Positions 35,178-43,738 of a stretch of DNA of 64,000 bases are shown piece after piece. A model generated the notes under the pieces. That model had not been told where the DNA came from and did not search any database. It was given only the letters and a program-made list of their open reading frames with translations. The first letter of the stretch is position 1. Every line of letters starts with the position of its first letter. The DNA lies in assembly GCF_005876835.1 (NCBI RefSeq), contig NZ_PPSW01000003.1:39979-103978 (forward strand), in the 5' to 3' direction. Source of the stretch: Pseudoalteromonas phenolica (GTDB taxonomy: Bacteria > Pseudomonadota > Gammaproteobacteria > Enterobacterales > Alteromonadaceae). Made by a program: the position numbers and the translations under genes.

Positions 35178-35504
35178 TTATAGAGCCATATTCATAATTT
35201 CTTTGTACCCTTCTATTGCTTTATTTCTAACTTGTATAGTGGCTTCAGTAGCAACTCCTGCTTTTGATCTTGCAATCATAACCTCTGCTAAACTAATGTC
35301 TGTTGTCCCTAACTCGAATTCTTTTGTCGCTTTACCTGCTTTTTGATGCAATTCATTTACATTGTCAATCGCCTTAATAAGTAGATTAGAGAACTCATTA
35401 TTATTAGTTTTTTGTTCCTCTAAGCTTGATTTATAAACAGATGAGTTTTGGAGCTGGCTAATTAAAGTGTTTTCAATATGAAGCATAAACATACTCTTCG
35501 TCAA
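35178..35504 (-). CDS. Orphan FliE-like flagellar basal-body protein
   Basis: 108 residues. The C-terminal 65 residues match FliE, the small export-apparatus/rod adaptor of the flagellar basal body: FSNLLIKAIDNVNELHQKA, then DISLAEVMIARSKAGVATE and the ending VRNKAIEGYKEIMNM. Length is normal for FliE, and the frame is intact. No other flagellar gene is in the window, which is very unusual because fliE normally heads the fliEFGHIJ operon. It lies 137 bp upstream of the serine recombinase in the same direction. It may be a relic of a lost lateral-flagellar cluster or a co-opted protein. Confidence 0.8.
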   Translation of the reverse strand: MTKSMFMLHIENTLISQLQNSSVYKSSLEEQKTNNNEFSNLLIKAIDNVNELHQKAGKATKEFELGTTDISLAEVMIARSKAGVATEATIQVRNKAIEGYKEIMNMAL

Positions 35505-35573
35505 TTAATTGTCTCTCACTAATGCTGCAAATTGAGTGCCAAACAAAATTAATTTCACCTTACAATTCAACAA

Positions 35574-35600
35574 CTAAGGTGTGATTAAGACACACCTTAG
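35574..35600. promoter_or_regulatory. Inverted repeat upstream of the FliE-like gene
   Basis: CTAAGGTGTG (35574-35583) and CACACCTTAG (35591-35600) form perfect 10-bp arms around 7 bp, 70 bp upstream of the FliE-like ATG. There is no T tract, so an operator is more likely than a terminator. The region from 35505 to 35719 otherwise shows no gene. Confidence 0.45.
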
Positions 35601-35719
35601 ACTTCATATTTAAAACTGAAAAAAGTTTTTCATTCTTGCTTAGCGTCATTCAATTAATGATTGATCAAACGGGTTCGCTGTTGTGAATTAAATTATTTCC
35701 ACCAATCTAAATGTGACTA

Positions 35720-35979
35720 CTATTTCGAATTCAGGTTATTGTAAACCTTTGCTATAACCCCTCCCGTTACACCTGCAAATAACACCCAAAAGAATCCACC
35801 AATAAATACTCCTATAAAGGACAACTGTCAGCCCAGAATTTTCCAGTCAATATGCAACGTGTCGCCCGTCATACTAGGCATCATATCAGGCAGCACCATT
35901 ACCATTATTGAACAAACCAAACAATGCCAAAGGCGGCTGCACAAGCCAACGCTAAAGCTTTTTCGTTAAGTTTCATCAT
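35720..35979 (-). pseudogene. Decayed DUF5676 small membrane protein
   Basis: From the ATG at 35979, after GGAG, the frame reads MMKLNEKALALACAAAFGIVWF and then hits a stop. One frame over, the sequence continues as MVMVLPDMMPSMTGDTLH, is broken by an in-frame TGA, and resumes as SFIGVFIGGFFWVLFAGVTGG to the stop at 35720. The pieces together match the DUF5676 small two-helix membrane proteins often found near copper genes. One frameshift plus one nonsense codon make this a pseudogene at the 3' end of the copA operon. Confidence 0.7.
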
Positions 35980-36012
35980 CACTCTCCTGTGGTGGCTTTC
36001 GCCACCACTTTA

Positions 36013-36366
36013 TTACTTTTCAAGCTCTACCATATCTTTCGCAGCAATGTCACCTGATAGTAATTTCACCGTCGCGAAGTGATCATTTACGATCTTAGTA
36101 ATTTGTACCGTTCCTACTTTTTCAATAGTGTACGGATCATCACCTTCACTGGGCGCAATAACATTATGAAATCGAATAACATTGTATTTTTGTCCAACCT
36201 CTGCGCCATGTTTAGCACCAATACAAATCAGAGTTCTATCCGTAGATTGCTCAACGACTTGGCCCCTCATCATATTTTTATGATAAAACGCAGTATTGGA
36301 ACAACCCGCTAAAAAGATACCGAACACAAATAACAGAAGGATTTTAATATTTGATGTTTTCATCAT
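36013..36366 (-). CDS. Small lipoprotein of the copper operon
   Basis: 117 residues with a lipoprotein signal peptide (KILLLFVFGIFLAGCSN; lipobox LAGC, lipidated Cys near 22). The mature part looks like a small beta-barrel domain with alternating hydrophobic strands (VGQKYNVIRF, VGTVQITKIV, FATVKLLSG), of the kind seen in envelope assembly or stress lipoproteins. There are no Met/His clusters, so direct copper binding is not evident. It lies 44 bp downstream of the HMA-like gene in the leftward copA operon. Function unknown. Confidence 0.7.
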   Translation of the reverse strand: MMKTSNIKILLLFVFGIFLAGCSNTAFYHKNMMRGQVVEQSTDRTLICIGAKHGAEVGQKYNVIRFHNVIAPSEGDDPYTIEKVGTVQITKIVNDHFATVKLLSGDIAAKDMVELEK

Positions 36367-36410
36367 TTTTTCCTCATCTAACTTATTAACTGAGCAAGCT
36401 CTTTGGAAGC

Positions 36411-36782
36411 TTACTTATTTTTCCGACTTGCACCCGGAGGAACTTTGTGACAACTCCACGGTTTATGAGCAGCGTTGTCTTTAACATTCTGATCAACAAA
36501 TTTGTAGTAGCTTTCTTTGGTATGTGTCCACCAATCATCATGAACATCGGCACCATGCTTGCGAATAACTTCTTCAATACCATCAAGGTCAATATTGGTA
36601 GCGTCATAAGCAAGGTGAATCTCACCTTCCTTGATGTTGTAACTCACTTCATCAATACCAAATATTTCATCAATTTCAGCTATTAATTGATCACAATTCT
36701 CATCTGTAACATTGCTTAGCTTTAAGTTTCGAACAACTAAGTTTTGCTCTCTAACGCCTACTCTATGATCTAAATCACTCAT
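36411..36782 (-). CDS. Heavy-metal-associated (HMA) domain-like protein
   Basis: 123 residues. The first 75 have the beta-alpha-beta pattern of an HMA domain (NLVVRNLKLSNV ... EIDEIFGIDEVSYNIKEGEIHLAYDATN, partly quoted), ending DGIEEVIRKHGADVHDDWW. The metal-binding CxxC loop is missing. The C-terminal tail has a Cys and several His (AHKPWSCHKVPPGA) that could bind metal. It lies between the Met/His-rich protein and the lipoprotein genes. It is probably cytosolic, with no signal peptide. A role as copper chaperone is possible but unproven because of the missing ligands. Confidence 0.6.
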   Translation of the reverse strand: MSDLDHRVGVREQNLVVRNLKLSNVTDENCDQLIAEIDEIFGIDEVSYNIKEGEIHLAYDATNIDLDGIEEVIRKHGADVHDDWWTHTKESYYKFVDQNVKDNAAHKPWSCHKVPPGASRKNK

Positions 36783-36792
36783 AATTTATCTC

Positions 36793-37215
36793 CTAATGTT
36801 TGTGTGAATGTTGTTGATTGCTATCTTTCATTTCTGCCATTTTGTGTTTGATTTGTGGCATCATGTTTTCCATCATTTCCAGATGATGTTCAGCCATCTT
36901 GATTTGCTTATGCATTGGCATTGCTTCCATGTTTTTGTGCATGAATTGCATCATCTTCATCATTGAGTGGTGATGTTCAGCCATCATCTGCTTTTGCTTT
37001 TCAGGATCTTTTTCAGCTTTGATGGCATGGACTTCCTTTTTCATTTCCATCATTTTTGTATGCATTTTGCCCATATCTTCATGCGACATTGCCATGCCTT
37101 GATGCATATCCGATTTTTCCGCACCTTCATGTTTGTGCTCATTGTTTTGAGCAAATAAACTTGTGGCCGCCAATAGTGAACTGACAAATAAAATTGATTT
37201 ACCTAACTTTTTCAT
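36793..37215 (-). CDS. Periplasmic Met/His-rich copper-binding protein
   Basis: 140 residues: a signal peptide (KLGKSILFVSSLLAATSLFA), then a mature chain in which about one residue in three is Met or His, arranged as MxxM, HxxM and HHH clusters (MAEHHHSMMKMMQFMHKNME). The pattern fits a helical periplasmic protein that sequesters Cu(I)/Cu(II) or Ag(I), like small CopG/CueP-type or Spy-like helical proteins without being clearly any one. It overlaps the methyltransferase-like gene by 17 nt. Family name not assigned. Confidence 0.72.
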   Translation of the reverse strand: MKKLGKSILFVSSLLAATSLFAQNNEHKHEGAEKSDMHQGMAMSHEDMGKMHTKMMEMKKEVHAIKAEKDPEKQKQMMAEHHHSMMKMMQFMHKNMEAMPMHKQIKMAEHHLEMMENMMPQIKHKMAEMKDSNQQHSHKH

Positions 37216-37867
37216 GATTTTTACCTTCTATGTTCTTATTAAAATTTGGAATCCAACTTGGTGTCGATTCCATATACCTGTGGTACTCAGAGCCAAACTC
37301 AGCAATCGCTTGTGCCTCCTCACGTTTCGCAAGTTTGACGTAAACAACGACTAAGATTGGAAACATCGCAAGTGTTGGAATGGTCGGCCACTGTAATAGA
37401 AAGCCGAACATGATTAGAATGAAAGCTACATATTGTGGGTGGCGACACCTTGCATACCACCCGGTAGTAGCCAAATGGTGGTGTTTTTGCGCGTGATGCA
37501 ATACGTTCCATGCTGATGACAACATAAAGAAACCTGCAACAATGAACGCCATACTCGCTATATGAAATGGGTCCCAATGGGCATCACCTTCGAAACCAAA
37601 GAAAGTGTGTAATAAGTGCCCACTTTCATGCGCAAAGAAATTTACTTCTGGATAGGTCTCCGTCAGCCACCCCGACAGAAAATAGATAGTTAAAGGAAAG
37701 CCATACATTTCAGTAAATAGGGCAACAATAAAGGCAGAGAACGCGCCTAGACTTCGCCAATCAGTTGATGTTTTTGGTTTGACAAAACTAAAGGCAAAAA
37801 AAATAAAAATTGCAGAGTTCAGTATCACCATTGACCACAAGCCATAATCATATGTCTCATTCATCAC
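37199..37867 (-). CDS. Isoprenylcysteine carboxyl methyltransferase (ICMT)-like membrane protein
   Basis: 222 residues with five to six membrane helices. The C-terminal ICMT/PEMT motif is clear: CRHPQYVAFILIMFGFLLQWPT followed by KREEAQAIAEFGSEYHRYM (each quoted in part), which binds S-adenosylmethionine in characterised relatives. Such proteins recur in copper islands beside copA, DUF2933 and cupredoxin genes, but their substrate is unknown. It overlaps the DUF2933 gene by 11 nt and the Met/His-rich gene by 17 nt, so it is embedded in the operon. Confidence 0.78.
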   Translation of the reverse strand: MMNETYDYGLWSMVILNSAIFIFFAFSFVKPKTSTDWRSLGAFSAFIVALFTEMYGFPLTIYFLSGWLTETYPEVNFFAHESGHLLHTFFGFEGDAHWDPFHIASMAFIVAGFFMLSSAWNVLHHAQKHHHLATTGWYARCRHPQYVAFILIMFGFLLQWPTIPTLAMFPILVVVYVKLAKREEAQAIAEFGSEYHRYMESTPSWIPNFNKNIEGKNHEKVR

Positions 37868-38192
37868 TGTTCTCCTTTTTATGTGATTCCTTTCGTCCTT
37901 CCTCTAACCCTTGTATGTAGCCATCGCGATAGGCTGCATTTTTATCCGTGAGTTCTTGAAAGCTCTCTTCCTTTTTTTCATCAGGCGCATGTGAATGATC
38001 GTGACCATGTTTACCATGACTGCCATGCATAAATACGTGCATCAAGGGGCATAGCAATAAAATCAAATAGGGAAGAAATTGCAGAACATGGTGACCATGC
38101 TCAAAGATTAAAAAATAGGTAGCTGCGGCAATAAGCGCTAATGCAGTCCAACCTGTGGGTGTTGACCAAAATTTAGGGTGCTCATTTTTCAT
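37857..38192 (-). CDS. DUF2933 family membrane protein
   Basis: 111 residues with two hydrophobic segments (TGWTALALIAAATYFLIFEHG and VLQFLPYLILLLCPLMHVFM), followed by a His-rich stretch HGSHGKHGHDHSHA and a charged cytosolic tail with a GYIQGLEEGR helix. The CPLMH-FMHG ending of the second helix is typical of DUF2933. These proteins are found in heavy-metal clusters; the His stretch suggests metal binding near the membrane. It sits 9 bp downstream of the cupredoxin gene. Confidence 0.78.
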   Translation of the reverse strand: MKNEHPKFWSTPTGWTALALIAAATYFLIFEHGHHVLQFLPYLILLLCPLMHVFMHGSHGKHGHDHSHAPDEKKEESFQELTDKNAAYRDGYIQGLEEGRKESHKKENSDE

Positions 38193-38201
38193 ATTTCCCT
38201 C

Positions 38202-38555
38202 CTAAATAACCTTTAATACACCGCGATACATTTGCATCTGACAATGAAACTCATGCTCTCCCGGTGATAAGTTCGATAAGGTAATTTGAGTAATTTCATT
38301 TAATTTAAGCTGCTCGCTTATCTCCAATGATGGAATAAGCATGGTTTCAGCGCAGGGTGATTGATCTTTGCGTATAAACTTCAGAGTGACAGGTTGACTA
38401 GCAGACACTTGAATTGAGGATGGGGAATACACACCATCCCTCACTTCAATGAGTACTTCATTACCTTGAACGATTGTTTTATTGGGTTTATATAGCCAAA
38501 ACCACCAAATGATCAGTACGATTAACATTAAGCCTAATAAGTTAATTATCATCAT
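38202..38555 (-). CDS. Membrane-anchored cupredoxin domain protein
   Basis: 117 residues: an N-terminal membrane helix (IINLLGLMLIVLIIWWFWLY), then a periplasmic beta-sandwich. Ligand-like residues occur in the cupredoxin order: Cys in KDQSPCAETM, then His and Cys in HEFHCQMQMYRG. The Met-rich end supports copper binding. It resembles the cupredoxin_1/EfeO-like domains found next to CopA ATPases. It starts 25 bp after the copA stop and probably handles copper delivered to the periplasmic face. Confidence 0.75.
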   Translation of the reverse strand: MMIINLLGLMLIVLIIWWFWLYKPNKTIVQGNEVLIEVRDGVYSPSSIQVSASQPVTLKFIRKDQSPCAETMLIPSLEISEQLKLNEITQITLSNLSPGEHEFHCQMQMYRGVLKVI

Positions 38556-38580
38556 CGTGTTTCTCCTTAATGCTTACTTT

Positions 38581-40917
38581 CTATGAGTTTTGGGCTTTAA
38601 AAAAACGAAGTCGATTTGCATTTGACACTACAGTCAGTGACGAAAACGCCATTGCAGCACCTGCAATTACAGGGCTAAGCAGAATGCCAAAGAAGGGATA
38701 TAGAATCCCCGCAGCAAAAGGAATCCCGGCTACGTTATAGACAAACGCGCCAAACAAGTTTTGTTTGATATTTCGTAAAGTGGCTTTGCTTACCGCTATG
38801 GCATCAGCAAGGCCATGAAGTGAGCCACGCATGAGGGTAATGTCAGCACTTTCGATAGCTACATCAGTCCCTGTGCCTATGGCGAAGCCAACATCAGCTA
38901 ACGCTAGAGCAGGAGCATCGTTGATGCCATCACCTGTCATACCAACAGTTTCGCCGCTGCCTTGTAGCTCTTTAACTTTGTTAGCTTTGTCTTCTGGCAG
39001 CACCTCAGCAAGAAATTCGCTAATACCCGCTTTTTTGGCAACAGCGGCGGCGGTTTCCTTGTTATCACCTGTTAACATGATGACGCGTATACCATTAGCC
39101 TGAAGCCGTTTGATAGCAGAGATTGAGTCTGACTTAATGGGATCTGCGACAGCAATGATTGCGGCAAGTTCACCATCTACAGCAAAGTACATAGGTGTTT
39201 TGGCTTCTTTGGCTAAAGACTGGGCTTTTCCAACAAAGCCTGTGAGGTCTATGCCTTTTAACTTCATTAGTTTATCGTTACCAAAAAGCAGGACTTTATT
39301 GTTACAGTTTGCTTCTACACCAAAACCCGTAATGGCATTAAACGATTCAATTTTTAGTAACTCAATATCCTTATCTAACGCACTTTCAACAATCGCTTGC
39401 GCTAAAGGGTGCTCTGAGCCGCTTTCTAAACTTGCTGCAAGCTGTAGTACGTCTTTTTCGTCAGTAGCTTTTGCTAAAACAATATCGGTTACCTTAGGTG
39501 CCCCTTCAGTAATAGTGCCCGTTTTATCTAAAATCATGGCTGTGATTTTAGAGGCGGTTTGTAACGCTTCTCCATTTCGTATAAGCACTCCGGCTTCTGC
39601 TGCTTTTCCTACTCCGACCATGACAGACATGGGTGTTGCCAAGCCTAAAGCACACGGGCAGGCAATAATAAGCACAGTAGTTGCTGATACGATAGCAAAA
39701 GCAATTGCTGGCTCAGGGCCAAAGTTAAGCCATGCTAACGCACTTAACACCGAGATGATCATGACTACAGGAACGAAATAGGCGGAAATAACATCGGCCA
39801 AGCGGCCAATCGGCGGTTTTGAATTTTGCGCTCGTTTCACCATATTGATGATCTGTGCAAGCGCCGTGTCTTTACCAACGCGTGTCGCTCTAAATAAAAT
39901 CATGCCTGATTTGTTCAAAGTACCAGCGACAACCTCATCTTCTTCGGCTTTTTCAACAGGCATAGGTTCGCCTGTCAGCATGGACTCATCAATAGAGGTG
40001 TGTCCTTCCAATACAACGCCATCTACGGGAATTTTTTCACCCGGCTTTACTTTCACAACATCATGAAGCAAAACCTGTTCGATACCTATCTGAACCTCTT
40101 TATTATCACGAACTACAGTTGCCGTTTTGGCCTGCAAGCCGATAAGACGTTTAATGGCCTCAGAGGTTTTACCTCTGGCTTTTATTTCTAATGCTAGACC
40201 TAAATCAATTAAGCCAATGATCATGGCGGTAGCTTCAAAATAGACATGTCGTGCCATCAATGGAACGGCGTCAGGTGCAAACACGACAACCATCGAATAC
40301 ACCCAAGCTGTACCTGTTCCTAAAGCTATTAGAGTGTCCATATTAGCGGAGTGGTTTTTAAAGCTTTTCCAAGCGCCAATATAAAAATGCTTACCTGAAA
40401 AATACATAACACCAAAAGTTAAAATGCCTACAACCAGCCAAGACATGCGTTCAAGGTTTGTTTCAACCGTCATTTCTCCAACCACAATGCTGTAGATCAT
40501 CAAAGGAACGCCGAGTGAAAGAGCAATAAACGTATCGCGCATTAGCTTTTTGTAATATGCCCAGTCCGCCGCCTCTTTCTCGTCAAGCGCATCTGTTGCT
40601 GAGCTATCATCAATTGGCTTCGCGTTATACCCCACTGACTCAACAGCTTTGATCAATTCTTCTGTTTTAGCTGTCCCAGAAACTGTTACAGTCCTATCAG
40701 CAAAATTCATTTCCGCACTGACGACTCCAAGCGTTGCCTTTAACGCCCCTTCAATTTTGCCTACACAGCTAGCACACCCAGCTCCTTCTATGATGAGCTG
40801 TTGGTTATGTGATACTTTCTCCAACGTATTCTCCTTACTTTTACATGAAGAAGATTGAGCTTTTGCCTGACAGCAACAGCCTGATTCAGTTTTTATATTT
40901 GTTTTAGTAGCCACCAT
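38581..40917 (-). CDS. copA: Copper-exporting P1B-type ATPase CopA
   Basis: 778 residues. After a Cys-rich N-terminal extension ([12 protein letters not shown] at 14-25) comes one HMA domain with CASC at 48-51. The P-type core follows: TGEPMPVEK, the transport-site CPC in [13 protein letters not shown] (about 420), the phosphorylated Asp in DKTGTITEG (about 463), SEHPLAQ and [15 protein letters not shown] plus an HMA domain defines Cu(I)/Ag(I) exporters of the P1B-1 type, moving metal from cytosol to periplasm. A strong AGGAGG precedes the ATG. It is transcribed with the merR-type gene 8 bp upstream, from the 19-bp-spaced promoter at 41383-41413. Confidence 0.93.
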   Translation of the reverse strand: MVATKTNIKTESGCCCQAKAQSSSCKSKENTLEKVSHNQQLIIEGAGCASCVGKIEGALKATLGVVSAEMNFADRTVTVSGTAKTEELIKAVESVGYNAKPIDDSSATDALDEKEAADWAYYKKLMRDTFIALSLGVPLMIYSIVVGEMTVETNLERMSWLVVGILTFGVMYFSGKHFYIGAWKSFKNHSANMDTLIALGTGTAWVYSMVVVFAPDAVPLMARHVYFEATAMIIGLIDLGLALEIKARGKTSEAIKRLIGLQAKTATVVRDNKEVQIGIEQVLLHDVVKVKPGEKIPVDGVVLEGHTSIDESMLTGEPMPVEKAEEDEVVAGTLNKSGMILFRATRVGKDTALAQIINMVKRAQNSKPPIGRLADVISAYFVPVVMIISVLSALAWLNFGPEPAIAFAIVSATTVLIIACPCALGLATPMSVMVGVGKAAEAGVLIRNGEALQTASKITAMILDKTGTITEGAPKVTDIVLAKATDEKDVLQLAASLESGSEHPLAQAIVESALDKDIELLKIESFNAITGFGVEANCNNKVLLFGNDKLMKLKGIDLTGFVGKAQSLAKEAKTPMYFAVDGELAAIIAVADPIKSDSISAIKRLQANGIRVIMLTGDNKETAAAVAKKAGISEFLAEVLPEDKANKVKELQGSGETVGMTGDGINDAPALALADVGFAIGTGTDVAIESADITLMRGSLHGLADAIAVSKATLRNIKQNLFGAFVYNVAGIPFAAGILYPFFGILLSPVIAGAAMAFSSLTVVSNANRLRFFKAQNS

Positions 40918-40925
40918 TTTTCCTC

Positions 40926-41339
40926 CTATGCCGTTTTAATTTGCTCAAAGTTTTCGATGAGATGACAAACCATGTTTGCAGTCGGTGCTTTGTCTTCCAT
41001 TTCTTCCCATTGAGAAAGAGCCAAAGACATTTTTCCTCGAAGTGCCAACATTGCTTGAAACTGTTTTTCTGTTTCTTCAAGCCGCTCTTTGATCAGACTT
41101 CTGACTAATGGGCACGCACTTTTACCATCTTCAGATTCATTAAGAATTTGCTTGATATCAGCAACGGAAAAACCAAGGTTTCTGGCACTTAAAATGAACT
41201 TAAGTCTCGATACCTCTTTATTCGAGTAAGACTTATAGCCGTTCACTGACTTAGCAGGTTTTAACAGTCCCAATCGCGTGTAATAGCGCACCGTATCAGC
41301 AGTCGTTCCAAGACTTTTTGCCAGCTCTGTTACTTTCAT
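40926..41339 (-). CDS. MerR-family metal-responsive regulator of the copA operon
   Basis: 137 residues with the MerR helix-turn-helix at the N-terminus ([26 protein letters not shown], seen in pieces) and a long dimer helix. Metal-site residues are unusual: Cys76 (SACPLVR) occupies the dimer-helix position that is Cys in divalent-metal sensors and Ser in CueR, while the C-terminal loop has a single Cys125 (NMVCHLIE) instead of a pair. It is the first gene of the copA operon and is expected to activate its own promoter by DNA twisting. Copper is the most likely inducer from context; the ligand set leaves this open. Confidence 0.85.
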   Translation of the reverse strand: MKVTELAKSLGTTADTVRYYTRLGLLKPAKSVNGYKSYSNKEVSRLKFILSARNLGFSVADIKQILNESEDGKSACPLVRSLIKERLEETEKQFQAMLALRGKMSLALSQWEEMEDKAPTANMVCHLIENFEQIKTA

Positions 41340-41382
41340 ATTTACTCCTTAGTTTTTCGCCTAAGTTTGCACTTTCACCTAC

Positions 41383-41413
41383 AGCTTAGACCTGTGTCTA
41401 AGACACAGGTCAA
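41383..41413 (-). promoter_or_regulatory. MerR-type promoter of the merR-copA operon
   Basis: On the minus strand, TTGACC (41413-41408) and TAAGCT (41388-41383) are separated by 19 bp, the over-long spacing used by MerR-family activators. The spacer is filled by a perfect palindrome with arms GACCTGTGTCT and AGACACAGGTC (41389-41411, plus strand). The -35 end overlaps the 3' end of the cytochrome gene. Confidence 0.82.
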
Positions 41414-41949
41414 GCGTTTCCTGATGATTTAATGTACTCCGCTATTGCTTTTATCTGTTGCTCGTTTAGCGGCATTTTAGGCATAGGTGAAGATGAGTTA
41501 TTAAACTGAGGGTTTTGAAGCTTATTGATAAAGAAGCCGATCCCTTTGTTTTTAATCGTTTCATCTAACGCTGGGCCAACTGTGCCACCATCACCTTTAA
41601 ATGAATGGCAACCTTGGCAACCAAATTGAGTAAATAATTGCTTTCCATCAGGCGCTATGGGGGTTTCTGGCGCTATTTTTTTTGCCAAAGGTACGCTTTG
41701 GCTAGTTAGCTCCAAAAACTCAAGAACAGCTTGCGTTTCTTTACCTGTTAAATGCGCCTTTTCTCGCATATGCGGCATAATGACTTTCCATTCTGGAATT
41801 GAGAATTCATGAACAGCGCGAGCGTTATGGCATCTTGCACAGTTGTTATTGATCACTTCTGCACCGGAAATTTTCTCTTGTGCATAAGAACTAAAAGCAG
41901 ACAAAAGATATAAGCTGGCAACCAATAATATTTGAATAATTGATTTCAT
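41410..41949 (-). CDS. Periplasmic diheme cytochrome c
   Basis: 179 residues with a signal peptide ending SSYAQE and two c-type heme sites: CARCH (about 36-40) and CQGCH (about 115-119), each followed by a Met-containing segment (HMREKAH, MPKMPLNE) that could give the sixth ligand. It is a two-domain cytochrome c of the class found in periplasmic electron transfer. It follows the outer-membrane protein gene by 12 bp. Its place among copper genes suggests electron transfer linked to copper redox chemistry, an inference from context. Confidence 0.8.
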   Translation of the reverse strand: MKSIIQILLVASLYLLSAFSSYAQEKISGAEVINNNCARCHNARAVHEFSIPEWKVIMPHMREKAHLTGKETQAVLEFLELTSQSVPLAKKIAPETPIAPDGKQLFTQFGCQGCHSFKGDGGTVGPALDETIKNKGIGFFINKLQNPQFNNSSSPMPKMPLNEQQIKAIAEYIKSSGNA

Positions 41950-41961
41950 CTAGGTATCCCC

Positions 41962-43125
41962 TTAAAAGCCATAGCTGTATTGGATAGCGAAGCGCTTGTC
42001 GTCTTCCCCATCGTGAACAGTTGTATCTTCGTATGTCGCCTTAATGACTGCTCGACTGTCTAACCAGTAATTAATGCCATAAGCCCAACGCTCTGCTTCG
42101 TTAATTTTATTGGTCTCAGCATATTCAACGACGAAATCGGTTCCTTGTAATACATTGAACATTTTTCCTGCCATAAAAGTTGCTTGGAGATACCAGCCAT
42201 TGCGGTCAAATGTGATCACTTTGTTTTCTTCATGTTCATCTTCTTCAAGGGCATCGGTTGCAGTTTTGATGTATTCCCCTCTGACGATGTAATGATTACC
42301 AATCCAGTTAATATCAAAACCAGTTGCTGTAAATCCTAGCTTTTCATCATCATCATATTTTGCCGTGTAATAAGAAGCGCCAACCTCAATACCCGGAAGA
42401 AAGGCATACGCAATACGACCCCCAAATGCTTTGTCAGAGTTGTTATCCGCACTCGTTGCTTCAAACGCTAGTTCAGGAAGTTCCATAGCATGATCATCAA
42501 CTTCTTCATGCTCGCCTTCCCCTTCAGCATGATCACCTTCTTCATCGCCATGTGTAGCCTCGGCAGCTAGTCCATTGGTCACATATGCGTCAAAAAATAT
42601 TTTTTGGTTTTTACCCAACGGAATAATGTGTTGAATGCCAACGCCAATATCACTCATCACCGGTAACAAACCTTGCATAGGTTGATAACCACCATGACCA
42701 CCTAACCCGCCATAAATACCGGGAGAAAATGCTGAGCGATTTATCCAACTAGGGTGTTGATTCGGTCCATACTGGCCGAATGGGAGTAGAAATTTACCTG
42801 CGGTAAAAGTCGTTGTATCAGAAAGAAAATAATGAAGATCAGCGTATTCAAGCTCAATTTCAGTTTCCCCATTTTCATCAACTGAGATTTCAGTTTCAGC
42901 TTCTATATGCATTTTGTCACTGAGACTAAACAAGAATATAGGTACAAATCGTGCGCTGAATGCACTAGTATCCATCAATTTACTTTCTTCGTATTTTACG
43001 TCTCCATACCCCGCTAACGCGAAGCGACTATTATTTTGTTGTTCATTCGCTAAGAGTTGCCCACTCACAACAGCGGTAGCTATTGCAAATGGCAATAATT
43101 TGAGCATGTTCATCATGCCTCCCAA
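41962..43125 (-). CDS. Outer-membrane beta-barrel protein with acidic/His-rich loop
   Basis: About 382 residues: a signal peptide (LLPFAIATAVVSGQLLA), then alternating short amphipathic strands with aromatic girdles and a C-terminal aromatic end (QYSYGF), as in outer-membrane barrels. One loop is strikingly rich in His, Glu and Asp (DEEGDHAEGEGEHEEVDDHA, about 195-215), suggesting a metal-binding external or periplasmic loop. Met codons at positions 1, 4 and 6 are possible starts. It sits directly upstream of the cytochrome gene. I do not recognise a named family; porin-like. Confidence 0.7.
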   Translation of the reverse strand: MGGMMNMLKLLPFAIATAVVSGQLLANEQQNNSRFALAGYGDVKYEESKLMDTSAFSARFVPIFLFSLSDKMHIEAETEISVDENGETEIELEYADLHYFLSDTTTFTAGKFLLPFGQYGPNQHPSWINRSAFSPGIYGGLGGHGGYQPMQGLLPVMSDIGVGIQHIIPLGKNQKIFFDAYVTNGLAAEATHGDEEGDHAEGEGEHEEVDDHAMELPELAFEATSADNNSDKAFGGRIAYAFLPGIEVGASYYTAKYDDDEKLGFTATGFDINWIGNHYIVRGEYIKTATDALEEDEHEENKVITFDRNGWYLQATFMAGKMFNVLQGTDFVVEYAETNKINEAERWAYGINYWLDSRAVIKATYEDTTVHDGEDDKRFAIQYSYGF

Positions 43126-43228
43126 AAATATTGTGCTAATAGTTCAAAACAGTTGATTGTTTAAACCAATGAATAAGTCGTTCTATTTTTGATGGGACTG
43201 GCGAAAAAAAGGCGCACTGATCCCGTGA

Positions 43229-43651
43229 TTAGCCAATAATTGGGGGACGATAAGGTAAGAGGTGAATGCCAGAGACTGGCGGGAGTATTTGTTGGATAAT
43301 TAATTCAAGGTGAATATTGCGGCTACTATCTTCTTCATCCTGCACAAGATAGGCATTTAAATGAAAGCTTGCACAAAATCCACCTTCACAACAAGCACAG
43401 TCACCAGCTTTACATTTTTCACAGTCTTCATCAGCATGATTGTGGGTAGCTTCTACTGAATTTTCATCGTGATGGTGATTATTGTCATTCATTAATTGAT
43501 GATGCATATTTTTAGCGGATTGCATAATATGCGTGGCAGAAGAATCATTATGATGTTCTTCACAATTCATAGGTTCAGCAATAACTAAGCCATGCTGCGT
43601 AAGCAACATAGTTAGCATTACTATTTTAAACCACCTGAAAAGCCTTAACAT
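43229..43651 (-). CDS. CopL-like exported His/Cys-rich protein (copy 2)
   Basis: About 140 residues from the Met at 43651 (MLRLFRWFKI); the frame is open to 43717. After a signal anchor it has many His (CEEHHND, HHHDEN, HNHADED) and a Cys cluster CEKCKAGDCACC, then ends PYRPPIIG. Exported His/Met/Cys-rich proteins ending in RPP are typical of the CopL-like metal-binding regulatory proteins near copper operons. A paralogue with the ending LYRPPIFA lies at 56644-57024, and the DNA just past both stop codons is also similar. It is the last gene of the long leftward copper operon. Confidence 0.6.
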   Translation of the reverse strand: MLRLFRWFKIVMLTMLLTQHGLVIAEPMNCEEHHNDSSATHIMQSAKNMHHQLMNDNNHHHDENSVEATHNHADEDCEKCKAGDCACCEGGFCASFHLNAYLVQDEEDSSRNIHLELIIQQILPPVSGIHLLPYRPPIIG

Positions 43652-43738
43652 GCTGATTCCTTCTTTACCATCATAAACTTTAACAACTTGTGAAAATAAC
43701 TCTATGATCCTGATCAAATTTTAAACCAAAACTTATAT

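Noticed and set aside
38831..39781. Large plus-strand open frames opposite copA
   Set aside because: Antisense shadows of a strongly conserved P-type ATPase; low-complexity Ala/Ser translations with no ribosome binding site.
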